Assembly (NCBI RefSeq): GCF_019599145.1
Contig: NZ_CP080647.1
Location: forward strand, 9,424,001-9,488,000
DNA: 64,000 nucleotides
Reading direction: 5' to 3'
Source of the DNA: Streptomyces akebiae
Lineage (GTDB): Bacteria > Actinomycetota > Actinomycetes > Streptomycetales > Streptomycetaceae
The translations under genes and the position numbers were made by a program. Positions 56,351 through 64,000 of the stretch are shown piece after piece. How positions within the stretch are numbered: position 1 is the first letter of the stretch; every line of letters starts with the position of its first letter. The notes below the pieces were generated by a model. That model did no database searches. It saw only the letters and a program-made list of their open reading frames with translations, and had not been told where the DNA came from.

Positions 56351-59044
56351 TCACGGAGCGGTGGTCACGCGCTCACGTGCGGGCGGGTCGTCGGGCGCGG
56401 GTGGTGCGGTGGCCGGGAGAATGGGCCCGGACGTGGCCGGTGCCCGACGGCGGCGGATCAGGGCCGACGCCCCGAGCAGCAGCACGGCGGTGAGCGAGAG
56501 GGCCCCGACCGCCGTGCCCAGGCGCAGTCCGGGCGGATGGAACGTGCAGGTCACACTGCTGGCCGAGCCGTACAGCGGTACCGCGATCAGGCCGTAGTGG
56601 CTCTTGGCGGGGAGGGCGGGCGCGTTGCCGGCGGCGCAGCGCCAACCGGAGATCCGGGGTGCCGCGACGACGGCGATCCCGGTGCTGTGGGGTGGGAGTT
56701 CGGCCCGGATCGTCCCGTCGGACACGCTCACGTCGGTGGCGCCGTCGGCCTTGAGTCCCTCCACGGCGGCGCTCAGCCGCGCGGTGTCCAGACAGCCGAC
56801 CGCTCCGTCCGGGACCAGACTGGTTCTGTTCGGCGACAGCTCGATACGGAACCGCCCGGAGCCCCCGACCGTGCCCAGCCGCTGCATCGGGGCGATCTTG
56901 GTGACGGGCTGGTCGGACCGGAACCGCCCGGTCGGCTTCACGCCGGGCCCGGCCCCGGAGACGGCGCCGTCGGCCAGCCGCGCGCTGCCCGACAGGTGGG
57001 GCGCCCACAGATACAGCTCGGACCCGGCCGGACAGCTGCCCGTGATCGTCGGCTTCCTCGGCGCGCTCGCGTAGGGCAGCGGGCCCACCCGCAGCCCCGG
57101 CCGCCCGTCGTCGCTGGGCGACGGCGGCTTCCCGGCGGCGGTGCGCACGCTGACCCGGGGCACGGTGTACACCCGTGTGCCCAGCAACAGTTCCTGGTTG
57201 CGGTACGGCGACGGACCGAAGCCGGAGAGGTCTGTTGGGCCGTCGGCGCGGTCGGTGTGCGGCCGTACCGTGACCAGCGGCGGCACGTCCTGCCGGGTCA
57301 CGGTCACCCCGCTGCCGTCCTGCGGGAACCAGTTCTGGTGCGGGTCCGGCGGGGAGTGCACCCGCGCGCCGACGGAGAAGATCGCGTCCGTGACGGCGTT
57401 GTCCAGGCTCTGCACATTGCGGCCGCGCGAGGTCCAGCCGCCCCCGAGGGCGGTGAGCGTCCGGCTGAGTACGTCCGAGGTGAGGCTGCTGTAGTACTGG
57501 GCGCCCTGCCCGCCCACCAGTAGCGGGTCGTTGCCGACGGTCTGCTCCCGGCCGGGGTCGGTCCGGTGACGCGGCCAGCCGTCGGCCCAGGCGATCGCCT
57601 CCGCCTGCTCGCGCTGCCGCGCACCCCAGGGCGCGTAGTCGTCCATGTGCCCGAGCCGCAGCCGGGTGTCGGCGGCGGAGGTGACGGCGGCCTCGCCGAA
57701 CTGTGTGCCCACGAGCAGCGCCACGGCGAGGACGGCGAGGCGCCGGCCGTTCCTCCGCTTCAGCCCGAGCAGGAGCAGACCGCCCAGCGCGCCGACGGCG
57801 GCGAGCAGGGCGAGCGGGAGGGTGAAGGCCCGGGTGGTCCGCTCACTGCCGCCCGCGACCACGATCACCAGCGCGAGCAGCGCACCCGCCGCGCCCAGCG
57901 CGCGCGGGCCGGGAACGCCGTACGACAGGGCGTGCCAGGCGGTGATCACCAGCAGCGCGCACAGCACGAAGGCCTGACGGTACGAGCTGCCCTGCGGGGT
58001 GGCGAAGGCGTGCCAGAGCAGATGCGTAGGCCCCCACTGCATCGACAGCGCCACCGCGACGACCAGCAGCGTCCACCCGGCGCGCAGGCGTGCCGGGGCC
58101 GCCCTGTGGAAGGGCAGGGCGAGCGCCAGCAGCAGCGCGGTGGTACCCACGTACACGGCCGGGGTCCCGAAGCTGTACGTCCCCGGCAACAGCCGGGCGA
58201 GCAGGTCCTCGGTGGCGACGGGCACGAACTGCCGTACCCGGCCCGGATAGGCGTGCCGGGTGCCGAAGTAGACGACGGTGACCAGGGGGGCCGCCAGACC
58301 CATGCCGAGGACGGTGATCAGGGCCGCGCGCCCCGCGGCCATGAGCCGCTGCCGGCGTGTGAGGTCGCCGAGCCACAGCCGCAGCAGCAGGACCAGGCCG
58401 GCGGCGAGGGTGGCCATGTAGGCGGTGTAGAAGTTGGCGATCCAGGCGAGCGCCACGATCAGCACACCGAGGAACGGCCGCCGCCCCCGCCGCGCCCACT
58501 CGCCGACCAGGCACAGCAGCGGCAGGAAGACCAGACCGTCGAGCCACATGGGGTTGGGGACCGCGTCCGCCAGGGTCCAGCCGCACAGCGCGTACGACGC
58601 GCCGAGCAGCCCCGCCGCCCACCAGCGGCCGGGACGCAGGGCGAGCAGCAGCCAGGCCATCGCGGCGGCGGCCGACGCCCCCTTCAGCAGGGTGACCACG
58701 TACACCGCGAGGTCGATCTCGTCGCGCGGGAACACCGCCACGAGCGGGGCGAACGGGCTGCTCAGGTATGTGCCGAGGTCGGGCAGGAAACTCGTGCCGA
58801 GGCCCGACCGCCAGTTGACGTACAGCCCGCCGTCCGCCCTGCCGTGCAGCAGGTCCCACAGGTGCGCGTGGAACGGCACGTACTGGTTGCCGAGGTCGTT
58901 GACGCTGCGGGTGCGCGGGCCGAAGGGATGGCTGCGGGCCACGGCGTCGGCGGCGCAGAGCACGGCGAGGGTGAACGCGGCGGCGAGCAGCGCGGCCTTT
59001 CCCCGCGGCCGGAGCAGCGCCGAGGAACGGGTTGTCGGATTCAC
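56351..59044 (-). CDS. YfhO family membrane protein (GT-C type glycosyltransferase)
   Basis: An 897-residue membrane protein with about twelve helices in the N-terminal 500 residues, a large extracytoplasmic domain (about 500-860) and a last helix near the C-terminus (LGTAVGALSLTAVLLLGASA). The loop after helix 1, RTRSVNDLGNQYVPFHAHLW, carries the conserved DxxxQY-type acidic motif of YfhO/GT-C enzymes, which glycosylate teichoic acids or lipids outside the membrane using a polyprenyl-phosphate sugar. It is the first gene of the operon with GT2 and GtrA. Start uncertain (GTG 59044 or GTG 59068). The acceptor is unknown. Confidence 0.88.
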   Translation of the reverse strand: MNPTTRSSALLRPRGKAALLAAAFTLAVLCAADAVARSHPFGPRTRSVNDLGNQYVPFHAHLWDLLHGRADGGLYVNWRSGLGTSFLPDLGTYLSSPFAPLVAVFPRDEIDLAVYVVTLLKGASAAAAMAWLLLALRPGRWWAAGLLGASYALCGWTLADAVPNPMWLDGLVFLPLLCLVGEWARRGRRPFLGVLIVALAWIANFYTAYMATLAAGLVLLLRLWLGDLTRRQRLMAAGRAALITVLGMGLAAPLVTVVYFGTRHAYPGRVRQFVPVATEDLLARLLPGTYSFGTPAVYVGTTALLLALALPFHRAAPARLRAGWTLLVVAVALSMQWGPTHLLWHAFATPQGSSYRQAFVLCALLVITAWHALSYGVPGPRALGAAGALLALVIVVAGGSERTTRAFTLPLALLAAVGALGGLLLLGLKRRNGRRLAVLAVALLVGTQFGEAAVTSAADTRLRLGHMDDYAPWGARQREQAEAIAWADGWPRHRTDPGREQTVGNDPLLVGGQGAQYYSSLTSDVLSRTLTALGGGWTSRGRNVQSLDNAVTDAIFSVGARVHSPPDPHQNWFPQDGSGVTVTRQDVPPLVTVRPHTDRADGPTDLSGFGPSPYRNQELLLGTRVYTVPRVSVRTAAGKPPSPSDDGRPGLRVGPLPYASAPRKPTITGSCPAGSELYLWAPHLSGSARLADGAVSGAGPGVKPTGRFRSDQPVTKIAPMQRLGTVGGSGRFRIELSPNRTSLVPDGAVGCLDTARLSAAVEGLKADGATDVSVSDGTIRAELPPHSTGIAVVAAPRISGWRCAAGNAPALPAKSHYGLIAVPLYGSASSVTCTFHPPGLRLGTAVGALSLTAVLLLGASALIRRRRAPATSGPILPATAPPAPDDPPARERVTTAP

Positions 59045-59244
59045 GCCCTGTCCCTGTCCGCTCGGCACACCGAGTTCCGTTGTACTACCGACTTCATTTT
59101 CGACGGGCCCCCATTTCGGTTCGCCGAATTAGAGGCTCGTGGCTCGTTGAAGGTTGTGCCGTCCACGAAAAGTGAAAGTGCTAATTCCGAATACCCTGGG
59201 GGAGTTCGACGGGGTAATTGCCGGGGGGCGTACGGGAGTCGTCC

Positions 59245-60114
59245 TCAGGGTGATCGAAAGGTGAACTCGGCCGTCAGACTCCACAGGGCCGCCACATGGG
59301 GTCGCCGCAGATCCGCCCTGCGGACGCACAGCCCGATCGGGAACGGCGCCGGAGGACGCTCGGTGGGGATCACGGTGAGCCGGTCGCGCACGGCGCTGTG
59401 GTCGAGGACCAGCCGGGGGACCACCCCGGTGCCGCAGCCGAGTGCGACGAGCGTCAGCAGCGCCTCGTGGCCCTCCGGTTCGGCCGCCGGGTCGGGAGCG
59501 ATGCCGTGGGAGCGGAACCAGCGGTCGGCGGCGTCACGGACCAGGCCCCGGTGCGGGAGGACGAAGGGGCCGTCGAGACCGGGGTCCGGACGTTCGCGCG
59601 CGGTGACGAACACCAGGTCCGTGGTGGCCACCGTCCGGCTCACCAGCGACTCCGGCAGCCGCGCCGGGACGCCCGCGACCGCCACGTCCGCCTCGCCCTC
59701 GTCCAGCCGGGCCAGCGCGGCCGCCGCGTCACCGGTGCGCAGGTCGAGGCGGACCTGGGGGTGGGCGGCGCGCAACGGCGCCAGCAGTGTGGGCAGCAGC
59801 GCCTGACACGCGGTCACAGTCGCGAACACGGCCAGCCGCCCGGTGAGTTCGGCCGGGTCCGGATGCTCCTCGCGGAAGGCCTGCCACAGTTCCAGGGCCT
59901 CGGCGGCGTAGGCGCGGAAGCGATGCCCCTCGGCCGTGAGGGAGACCCCCCTCGGCCCCCGGTCGAGCAGCCGGTGCCCCAACTCGGCCTCCAGCCGCTG
60001 CACCGTGCGCGTCAGGGTCGCCGGGCTGACATGGCAGTCCAGGCTGGTCCGGCCGAAGTTCAGCGTCCCGGCCAGATGGAGAAACAGCCGCAGATCGCGA
60101 TGGTCGTCCCGCAT
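59245..60114 (-). CDS. ilvY: LysR family regulator, IlvY type
   Basis: A 289-residue LysR regulator. The helix-turn-helix RDLRLFLHLAGTLNFGRTSL with SPATLTRTVQRLEAELGHRL is followed by an effector domain with TVTACQALLPTLLAPLRAAH and GCGTGVVPRLVLDHS. The HTH wording resembles IlvY of enterobacteria, which activates ilvC in response to acetohydroxy acids. Here too it is divergent from a ketol-acid reductoisomerase gene with repeated TTGC/GCAA elements between. ATG 60114. The assignment rests on this context and on protein resemblance. Confidence 0.87.
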   Translation of the reverse strand: MRDDHRDLRLFLHLAGTLNFGRTSLDCHVSPATLTRTVQRLEAELGHRLLDRGPRGVSLTAEGHRFRAYAAEALELWQAFREEHPDPAELTGRLAVFATVTACQALLPTLLAPLRAAHPQVRLDLRTGDAAAALARLDEGEADVAVAGVPARLPESLVSRTVATTDLVFVTARERPDPGLDGPFVLPHRGLVRDAADRWFRSHGIAPDPAAEPEGHEALLTLVALGCGTGVVPRLVLDHSAVRDRLTVIPTERPPAPFPIGLCVRRADLRRPHVAALWSLTAEFTFRSP

Positions 60115-60136
60115 GATCGCCCACCAGGGCCTTTCT

Positions 60137-60198
60137 GTTGCCGCAACGCTCCGCTGCAAAGGTTGCGCTTGCCGCAACACTCGCCGGGACCCTACAAC
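60137..60198. promoter_or_regulatory. ilvY-ilvC control region
   Basis: GTTGCCGCAAC (60137-60147), GCAAAGGTTGC (60156-60166) and TTGCCGCAA (60169-60177) give three TTGC/GCAA elements in 41 bases, the IlvY-type operator pattern. TTGCCG (60169-60174), 18 bases, TACAAC (60193-60198) and 6 bases to the ATG form a leaderless ilvC promoter overlapping the third element. Confidence 0.65.
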
Positions 60199-60204
60199 TC
60201 CTCC

Positions 60205-61740
60205 ATGACCACCACCTCCCCGTCCGCCTCCGCCGCCTCCACCGTCTTCGCTCTCGAGACCCTGAACATGCCCGGCGGAACCGAGACCGTCCTGCGCGGT
60301 GGCCGCCACCTGCTCCCGCTGCTGCCCGAGGCCTTCGCCGGAGTGCGTCGCATCGGGGTCGTCGGCTGGGGCCCGCAGGGCCGGGCCCAGGCCCGCAACC
60401 TGCGCGACTCCCTCCGCGGCACCGGCATCACCGTCTCCGTCGGCCTGCGACCCGCCTCCGCCTCGGCGGCCGACGCCCGCGCCCACGGCTTCACCGAGGC
60501 GGACGGCACCCTCGGCGACTGGCTCGCCGTCACCGCCGAGAGCGACCTCGTCATCCTGCTGATCGCCGACGCGGCACTCGCCGCCCACCACCGGGAGATC
60601 TTCGCCGCCCTGAAGCCCGGCGCCACCATCGGCCTCTCCCACGGCTTCCTCCTCGGCCATCTCCGGCAGACCGGCGGCGACTTCCCGCCCGGTCACGGCG
60701 TGATCGCCGTCTGCCCGAAGGGCATGGGCGACTCCGTGCGCCGCCTCTACGAACAGGGCGCGGAAATCAACGGCGCCGGGATCAACAGCAGTTACGCCGT
60801 CCACGCCGACCCCGACGGCCACGCGGCCGACCGTGCCCTCGCCTGGTCGGTCGCCCTCGGCTCCCCGTACACCTTCCGCACGACCCTGGAGAGCGAGTAC
60901 CTCTCCGACATCGTCGGCGAGCGCGCCATCCTGCTCGGTGCCGTCCACGGCATCGTCGAGAGCCTCTACACCCGCCACCGGCTCGCCGGTGCCGACGAGG
61001 TGACCGCGTACGAGCGTTCCTGCGAGACCATCACCGGCCCGATCGCCCGCACCGTCTCCCGCGCCGGACTCCGCGCGGTGCGCGAGGGGCTCGACGCGGA
61101 CGGCCGGGACGTCTTCGACCGTGTCTACACGGCCAGTTACGGACCCGCCCGTGAGATCGTCGCGGAGATCTACGACGAGGTCGCCGACGGCACCGAGCTG
61201 CGTGGCGTCGTCCTGGCCGAACGCCGCCTCGGCGCCCGCCCGATGAGCGAGATCGGCAACTCCCCGATGTGGTCGGTGAGCGCCCGGGCGCATGCCCGCC
61301 GGGGCGAACGCGACCTGCCCGTCGACCCGTTCGCCGCAGGTGTCTTCGTCGCCACCATGACCGCGCAGATCGACGAGTTCGTCGAGCGCGGCCATCCCTG
61401 GTCGGAGATCGTCAACGAGTCCGTCATCGAGGCCGTCGACTCCCTCCTGCCCTACATGCACGCCCGGGACGTCGCGTACATGGTCGACAACTGCTCCCGC
61501 ACGGCCCGTCTCGGTGCCCGACGCTGGGGCCCCCGCTTCCAGGCCGCCTACGAGCAGATCGCCTACCCCGCCGCCGAACACCCGGCCGACCGGGCCCTGT
61601 TGGCGTCCTTCACCGCCCACCCCGTGCACGAGGCTCTGGCAGCGGCGGCGAAGCTCCGGCCGTCGGTGGACATCTCGGTGGGCGCGGCGGAAGCCGAGGC
61701 CCGGGTGAGCGGGCCGTCCGCCGGGCATCGCACGGCTTGA
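60205..61740 (+). CDS. ilvC: Ketol-acid reductoisomerase, class II (long form)
   Basis: A 511-residue enzyme of branched-chain amino acid synthesis that isomerises and reduces acetohydroxy acids with NADPH. The Rossmann loop is VVGWGPQGRAQARNLRDSL, and CPKGMGDSVRRLYEQG and GAGINSSYAVHAD follow. The C-terminal knotted domain is doubled (TLESEYLSDIVGERAILLGA in the first half; NEDSV-like IVNESVIEAVDSLLPYMHAR in the second). At 511 residues it is the long class II form, known from plants and enterobacteria, whereas the usual actinobacterial IlvC is a class I enzyme of about 330 residues. ATG 60205 lacks a ribosome site, fitting a leaderless transcript. It may be a second, IlvY-controlled KARI. 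Confidence 0.93.
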   Translation: MTTTSPSASAASTVFALETLNMPGGTETVLRGGRHLLPLLPEAFAGVRRIGVVGWGPQGRAQARNLRDSLRGTGITVSVGLRPASASAADARAHGFTEADGTLGDWLAVTAESDLVILLIADAALAAHHREIFAALKPGATIGLSHGFLLGHLRQTGGDFPPGHGVIAVCPKGMGDSVRRLYEQGAEINGAGINSSYAVHADPDGHAADRALAWSVALGSPYTFRTTLESEYLSDIVGERAILLGAVHGIVESLYTRHRLAGADEVTAYERSCETITGPIARTVSRAGLRAVREGLDADGRDVFDRVYTASYGPAREIVAEIYDEVADGTELRGVVLAERRLGARPMSEIGNSPMWSVSARAHARRGERDLPVDPFAAGVFVATMTAQIDEFVERGHPWSEIVNESVIEAVDSLLPYMHARDVAYMVDNCSRTARLGARRWGPRFQAAYEQIAYPAAEHPADRALLASFTAHPVHEALAAAAKLRPSVDISVGAAEAEARVSGPSAGHRTA

Positions 61741-61814
61741 GCCCGCCACCCCCGGCCCCCTGGCAGCCGGTGTCCGAGCCCGTGCCGGCCGGCGACGAGA
61801 GGGTCACCGCCCGG

Positions 61815-62348
61815 TCAGCCTGCGACGGCCGACCGGGCGGGAGCGTGTTCGGACCTGCGCCCACGCACGGCGGGCCTGCGTCCGGTGTCGTACGGCTGTG
61901 CGGTGTCGAGCGTCAGGCCGGTGTCGTACGGCGAGATCTTCGGTACCGCTGCCGAGGAGGCCGGCAGGGTGAACCACACGACCTTCCCCGTCTCGCCGTG
62001 CGGGCGCACGCCCCAGCTCTCGCTCACCGCGGCGACCATCGCGAGCCCTCGGCCGCAGGTGGCGAAGGGATCCGCGTCCTGGACGACCGGGAGACGGGGG
62101 TCGTGGTCGTGCACCGAGACCGTGAGCCGGCCGAGGAGCAACTCCATCTCCACGGTGCACGTCTTGTCCGGTTCCGCGTGCCGGTGGACGTTGGACAGCA
62201 GCTCGGTCACCCCGAGTGCGGCCCGCTCGATCAAGGGATCCAGATGCCAGTAGCGCAATTGCGCAGATACGATTCTGCGGACCTGGCCGATCCGCGACGG
62301 CAGGGCTTGGAGCTCCACCGTGCAGTGCCTGCTTTGCTGGCTGATCAC
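61815..62348 (-). CDS. Anti-sigma-factor-like ATP-binding protein (RsbW/HATPase family)
   Basis: A 177-residue protein with a histidine-kinase-type ATPase fold. The N box is VTELLSNVHRHAEPDK, the G1-like motif VVQDADPFATCGRGLAMV, and the last strand GETGKVVWFTLPA. A Pro/Arg-rich tail follows. Streptomyces encodes dozens of these small ATPases, which act as anti-sigma factors or partners of anti-anti-sigma proteins; no sigma factor is nearby. GTG 62348. The 271-base gap upstream of it holds nothing I recognise. Confidence 0.87.
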   Translation of the reverse strand: MISQQSRHCTVELQALPSRIGQVRRIVSAQLRYWHLDPLIERAALGVTELLSNVHRHAEPDKTCTVEMELLLGRLTVSVHDHDPRLPVVQDADPFATCGRGLAMVAAVSESWGVRPHGETGKVVWFTLPASSAAVPKISPYDTGLTLDTAQPYDTGRRPAVRGRRSEHAPARSAVAG

Positions 62349-62619
62349 GGCTGCGACTCCCCGAATTGAGTCCGGAAGAAGATCGGAGTACGGATCCAGC
62401 GAGGTGGCTGGGCGAAAAACGCCGCCTGCTGTGGTGCGGCCGCCTACGACTGCCGCCTGGGGCGGAGGCCGGAGCCGCCGCCTGCTCCTGGGGTGGCTGT
62501 CGACGACCGCCGCCCGCTGACGTGGCCGGCGGGCTGGTTCGCAGCGTTATCGCCGGTAAACCCAGAGTGACGTGAGACCAGAGTGACCCAGGGGGCCCGG
62601 TCCCGCAACTCGCGGTTCG

Positions 62620-62943
62620 TCAGCTGCTGCGACCGGCCGCCTTGCGCACCGCCTCTATGAACCGGCGCGCGGACGGTGGACCGGGCTTCCCCGGAGCCGG
62701 GTCGTGCTCGTTCAGCGTGAGCGTGTAGCGGGTGCCGTTGACATCGGCCAACGCCCGGTCCTCGTTGGCGAACCAGGGCTTCGAGGCCCGGACCGCCTGC
62801 ACCGGCGCGCTGTCGATCTCGCTGCCGTAACTGGTGAGCAACTGCAGTCGGCCGTCCTCGATCCGGACCTGCCCCGCCCGGGTGAGCTGCCGCAACCTCT
62901 TCCCGATCCGCACGCCCGTGGCCGTGAACTCCGGCTCGGCCAT
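62620..62943 (-). CDS. Conserved hypothetical protein
   Basis: A 107-residue soluble protein: TATGVRIGKRLRQLTRAGQV with strands RIEDGRLQLLTSYG, IDSAPVQAVRASKPWF and RYTLTLNEHD, then a basic C-terminal helix RRFIEAVRKAAGRSS. It looks like a small beta-rich fold and may be a PH-like or related domain, but no family is certain. ATG 62943. It stands alone; the region upstream to 63298 has no gene. Confidence 0.7.
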   Translation of the reverse strand: MAEPEFTATGVRIGKRLRQLTRAGQVRIEDGRLQLLTSYGSEIDSAPVQAVRASKPWFANEDRALADVNGTRYTLTLNEHDPAPGKPGPPSARRFIEAVRKAAGRSS

Positions 62944-63128
62944 GTACTCCGCCCCCTAGTGCGCTTCGGCTGTGCCTGTCGTCTGATCCGTCGCGGACCG
63001 TGATCCAGTGTGCCCGAGATCGCCTCCCCCTGGACGGCCCCGGTGGCGTCGACTCGGCCCGTGCGGTGAAGTCTGCACGTCCCCCGCGTCGAGCACCAGT
63101 GCGCACGGTGGACCGGGAGCGGGGTTCC

Positions 63129-63149
63129 GGCGCATGCGCGGCATGCGCC
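63129..63149. repeat. Perfect inverted repeat in the 62944-63298 gap
   Basis: GGCGCATGC-GCG-GCATGCGCC, a 9-bp perfect inverted repeat with a 3-base spacer, followed by a further CATGCGCC half-site at 63153-63160. It lies about 150 bases upstream of the cysteine-synthase-like gene and could be an operator. Otherwise the 355-base gap has no recognisable gene. Confidence 0.55.
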
Positions 63150-63298
63150 CCCCATGCGCCCCGCGCATCCTTGCCACAGGAGTGTCTTTGAGGGGCTCAA
63201 AGGCATGTTTATGCAGGTGAGAAGCGTGCGGAAGGTGTCTATCATCGGGGCGTCCGACGCCGCGACCCGCCGTCGGCGCAATGCGTGAGGAGCACGCC

Positions 63299-64000
63299 GT
63301 GAGCACCGCCCACCCCACCCGTCCTGGCGCCACCCTCGACGTCGACCACAGCGACACCGAGTACCGCCGCTGGCTCAAAGAAGCCGTGCGCAAGGTCCAG
63401 GCCGACGCCAACCGCTCCGCCGACACCCATCTGCTGCGCTTCCCGCTGCCCGAGAGATGGGGGATCGACCTGTATCTCAAGGACGAGTCGACCCATCCCA
63501 CCGGCAGTCTGAAGCACCGTCTGGCCCGCTCCCTCTTCCTCTACGGCCTGTGCAACGGCTGGATCCGGCCGGGCCGCCCGGTCATCGAGGCCTCCAGCGG
63601 ATCCACAGCCGTCTCCGAGGCGTACTTCGCCAAACTGATCGGCGTCCCCTTCATCGCCGTCATGCCCCGCACGACCAGCGCCGAGAAGATCCGTCTGATC
63701 GAGTTCCACGGCGGCCGCTGCCACTTCGTCGACGACTCACGGAAGATGTACGAGGAGTCGGCCCGTCTCGCGGTGGAGACCGGCGGGCACTACATGGACC
63801 AGTTCACCTACGCCGAGCGGGCCACGGACTGGCGCGGCAACAACAACATCGCCGAATCCGTCTTCCGCCAACTCCGGCTGGAGCGCTTCCCCGAGCCCGC
63901 CTGGATCGTCGCCACCGCCGGGACCGGCGGCACCTCCGCGACCATCGCCCGCTACGTCCACTACATGCAGTACGACACCCGCATCTGCGTCGCCGACCCG
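63299..64000 (+). CDS. PLP-dependent cysteine synthase family protein (N-terminal part)
   Basis: The first 234 codons of a fold-type II PLP enzyme; the gene runs off the right edge. The PLP lysine is in [19 protein letters not shown] (about residue 75), with the substrate loop [17 protein letters not shown] and the phosphate-binding [17 protein letters not shown]. This is the O-acetylserine sulfhydrylase / cystathionine beta-synthase fold. HxxGSLKHR in place of PTGSxKDR, and an N-terminal extension with [20 protein letters not shown], suggest a specialised member, not the housekeeping CysK. GTG 63299 has AGGAG 6 bases upstream; ATG 63281 is an in-frame alternative. Substrate unknown. Confidence 0.88.
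   Translation, partial: MSTAHPTRPGATLDVDHSDTEYRRWLKEAVRKVQADANRSADTHLLRFPLPERWGIDLYLKDESTHPTGSLKHRLARSLFLYGLCNGWIRPGRPVIEASSGSTAVSEAYFAKLIGVPFIAVMPRTTSAEKIRLIEFHGGRCHFVDDSRKMYEESARLAVETGGHYMDQFTYAERATDWRGNNNIAESVFRQLRLERFPEPAWIVATAGTGGTSATIARYVHYMQYDTRICVADP

Noticed and set aside
63121..63168. Clustered GCATGCG units considered as a CRISPR-like array
   Set aside because: Only an inverted repeat with one extra half-site; no regular spacers.
63242..63724. Minus-strand frame at the right edge
   Set aside because: Antisense to the cysteine-synthase-like gene, which has clear PLP motifs and an AGGAG site.

Overview
This is a 64 kb stretch of a high-GC actinobacterial chromosome, most likely Streptomyces. 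The reasons are the very high G+C coding sequence with strong third-position GC bias, frequent GTG starts and several leaderless promoters, and the gene content: mycothiol- and deazaflavin-type enzymes, DUF6214/DUF6421/DUF4395/DUF5134 proteins, ROK and LacI regulators, and an Etf pair. I see no rRNA, tRNA, CRISPR array, prophage or intact insertion sequence. About 60 protein genes or gene remnants are supported.

Layout. 1-7.3 kb: start of a ferredoxin-NADP reductase gene, a DUF6214 gene, a decayed TnpB (IS200/IS605) remnant whose right-end hairpin survives, a divergent DUF305 lipoprotein / LVIVD secreted protein pair (the LVIVD gene carries a TTA codon), HAD and PAP2 phosphatase genes, a wrecked M56 peptidase gene and DUF5134. 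7.5-12.3 kb: FUSC transporter with its MarR regulator, two VOC proteins, GNAT, GDPD. 12.7-16.7 kb: DUF6421-SDR-threonine aldolase operon, transglutaminase-like gene. 16.7-22.2 kb: PlsC-like acyltransferase, DUF4395/thioredoxin pair, a probable cysteine leader peptide and flavin reductase, etfB-etfA, a Tat-type endonuclease/phosphatase. 22.4-34.5 kb: citrate-lyase-like aldolase with an operator, a Ser/Thr kinase, LacI regulator/ROK kinase divergent pair, an AAA-NUDIX fusion, M20 dipeptidase, geranylgeranyl reductase-like flavoprotein, and a deazaflavin reductase/TetR divergent pair with clustered operators. 34.5-35.0 kb: a 159-bp duplication with an inverted fragment.

36.1-38.7 kb holds the most interesting system: a compact graspetide (ATP-grasp-modified RiPP) locus made of a 63-residue precursor, an ATP-grasp ligase and an upstream MFS transporter, closed by a 21-bp-stem terminator and with no methyltransferase gene. 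40.5-44 kb is a copper module: a CopA ATPase diverges from a secreted His-rich protein, and each promoter has a CsoR-type operator placed in its -35/-10 spacer. 44-50.7 kb: amidase/NRAMP-like pair with a double Lrp regulator, and an amino-sugar module (DeoR, SIS isomerase, class II aldolase). 50.8-59 kb: AraC, rRNA-type methyltransferase, AlkB, ROK regulator, and a GtrA-GT2-YfhO cell-envelope glycosylation operon. 59.2-64 kb: IlvY-type LysR diverging from a class II (long) ketol-acid reductoisomerase, an anti-sigma-like ATPase, a small conserved protein and the start of a cysteine-synthase-like PLP enzyme running off the end.

Regulation is mostly local. MarR/FUSC, LacI/ROK, TetR/deazaflavin reductase, DeoR/SIS-aldolase and IlvY/KARI each pair a regulator with adjacent targets and visible operator-like repeats. 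Family names come from reading the proteins by eye; no database search was run.
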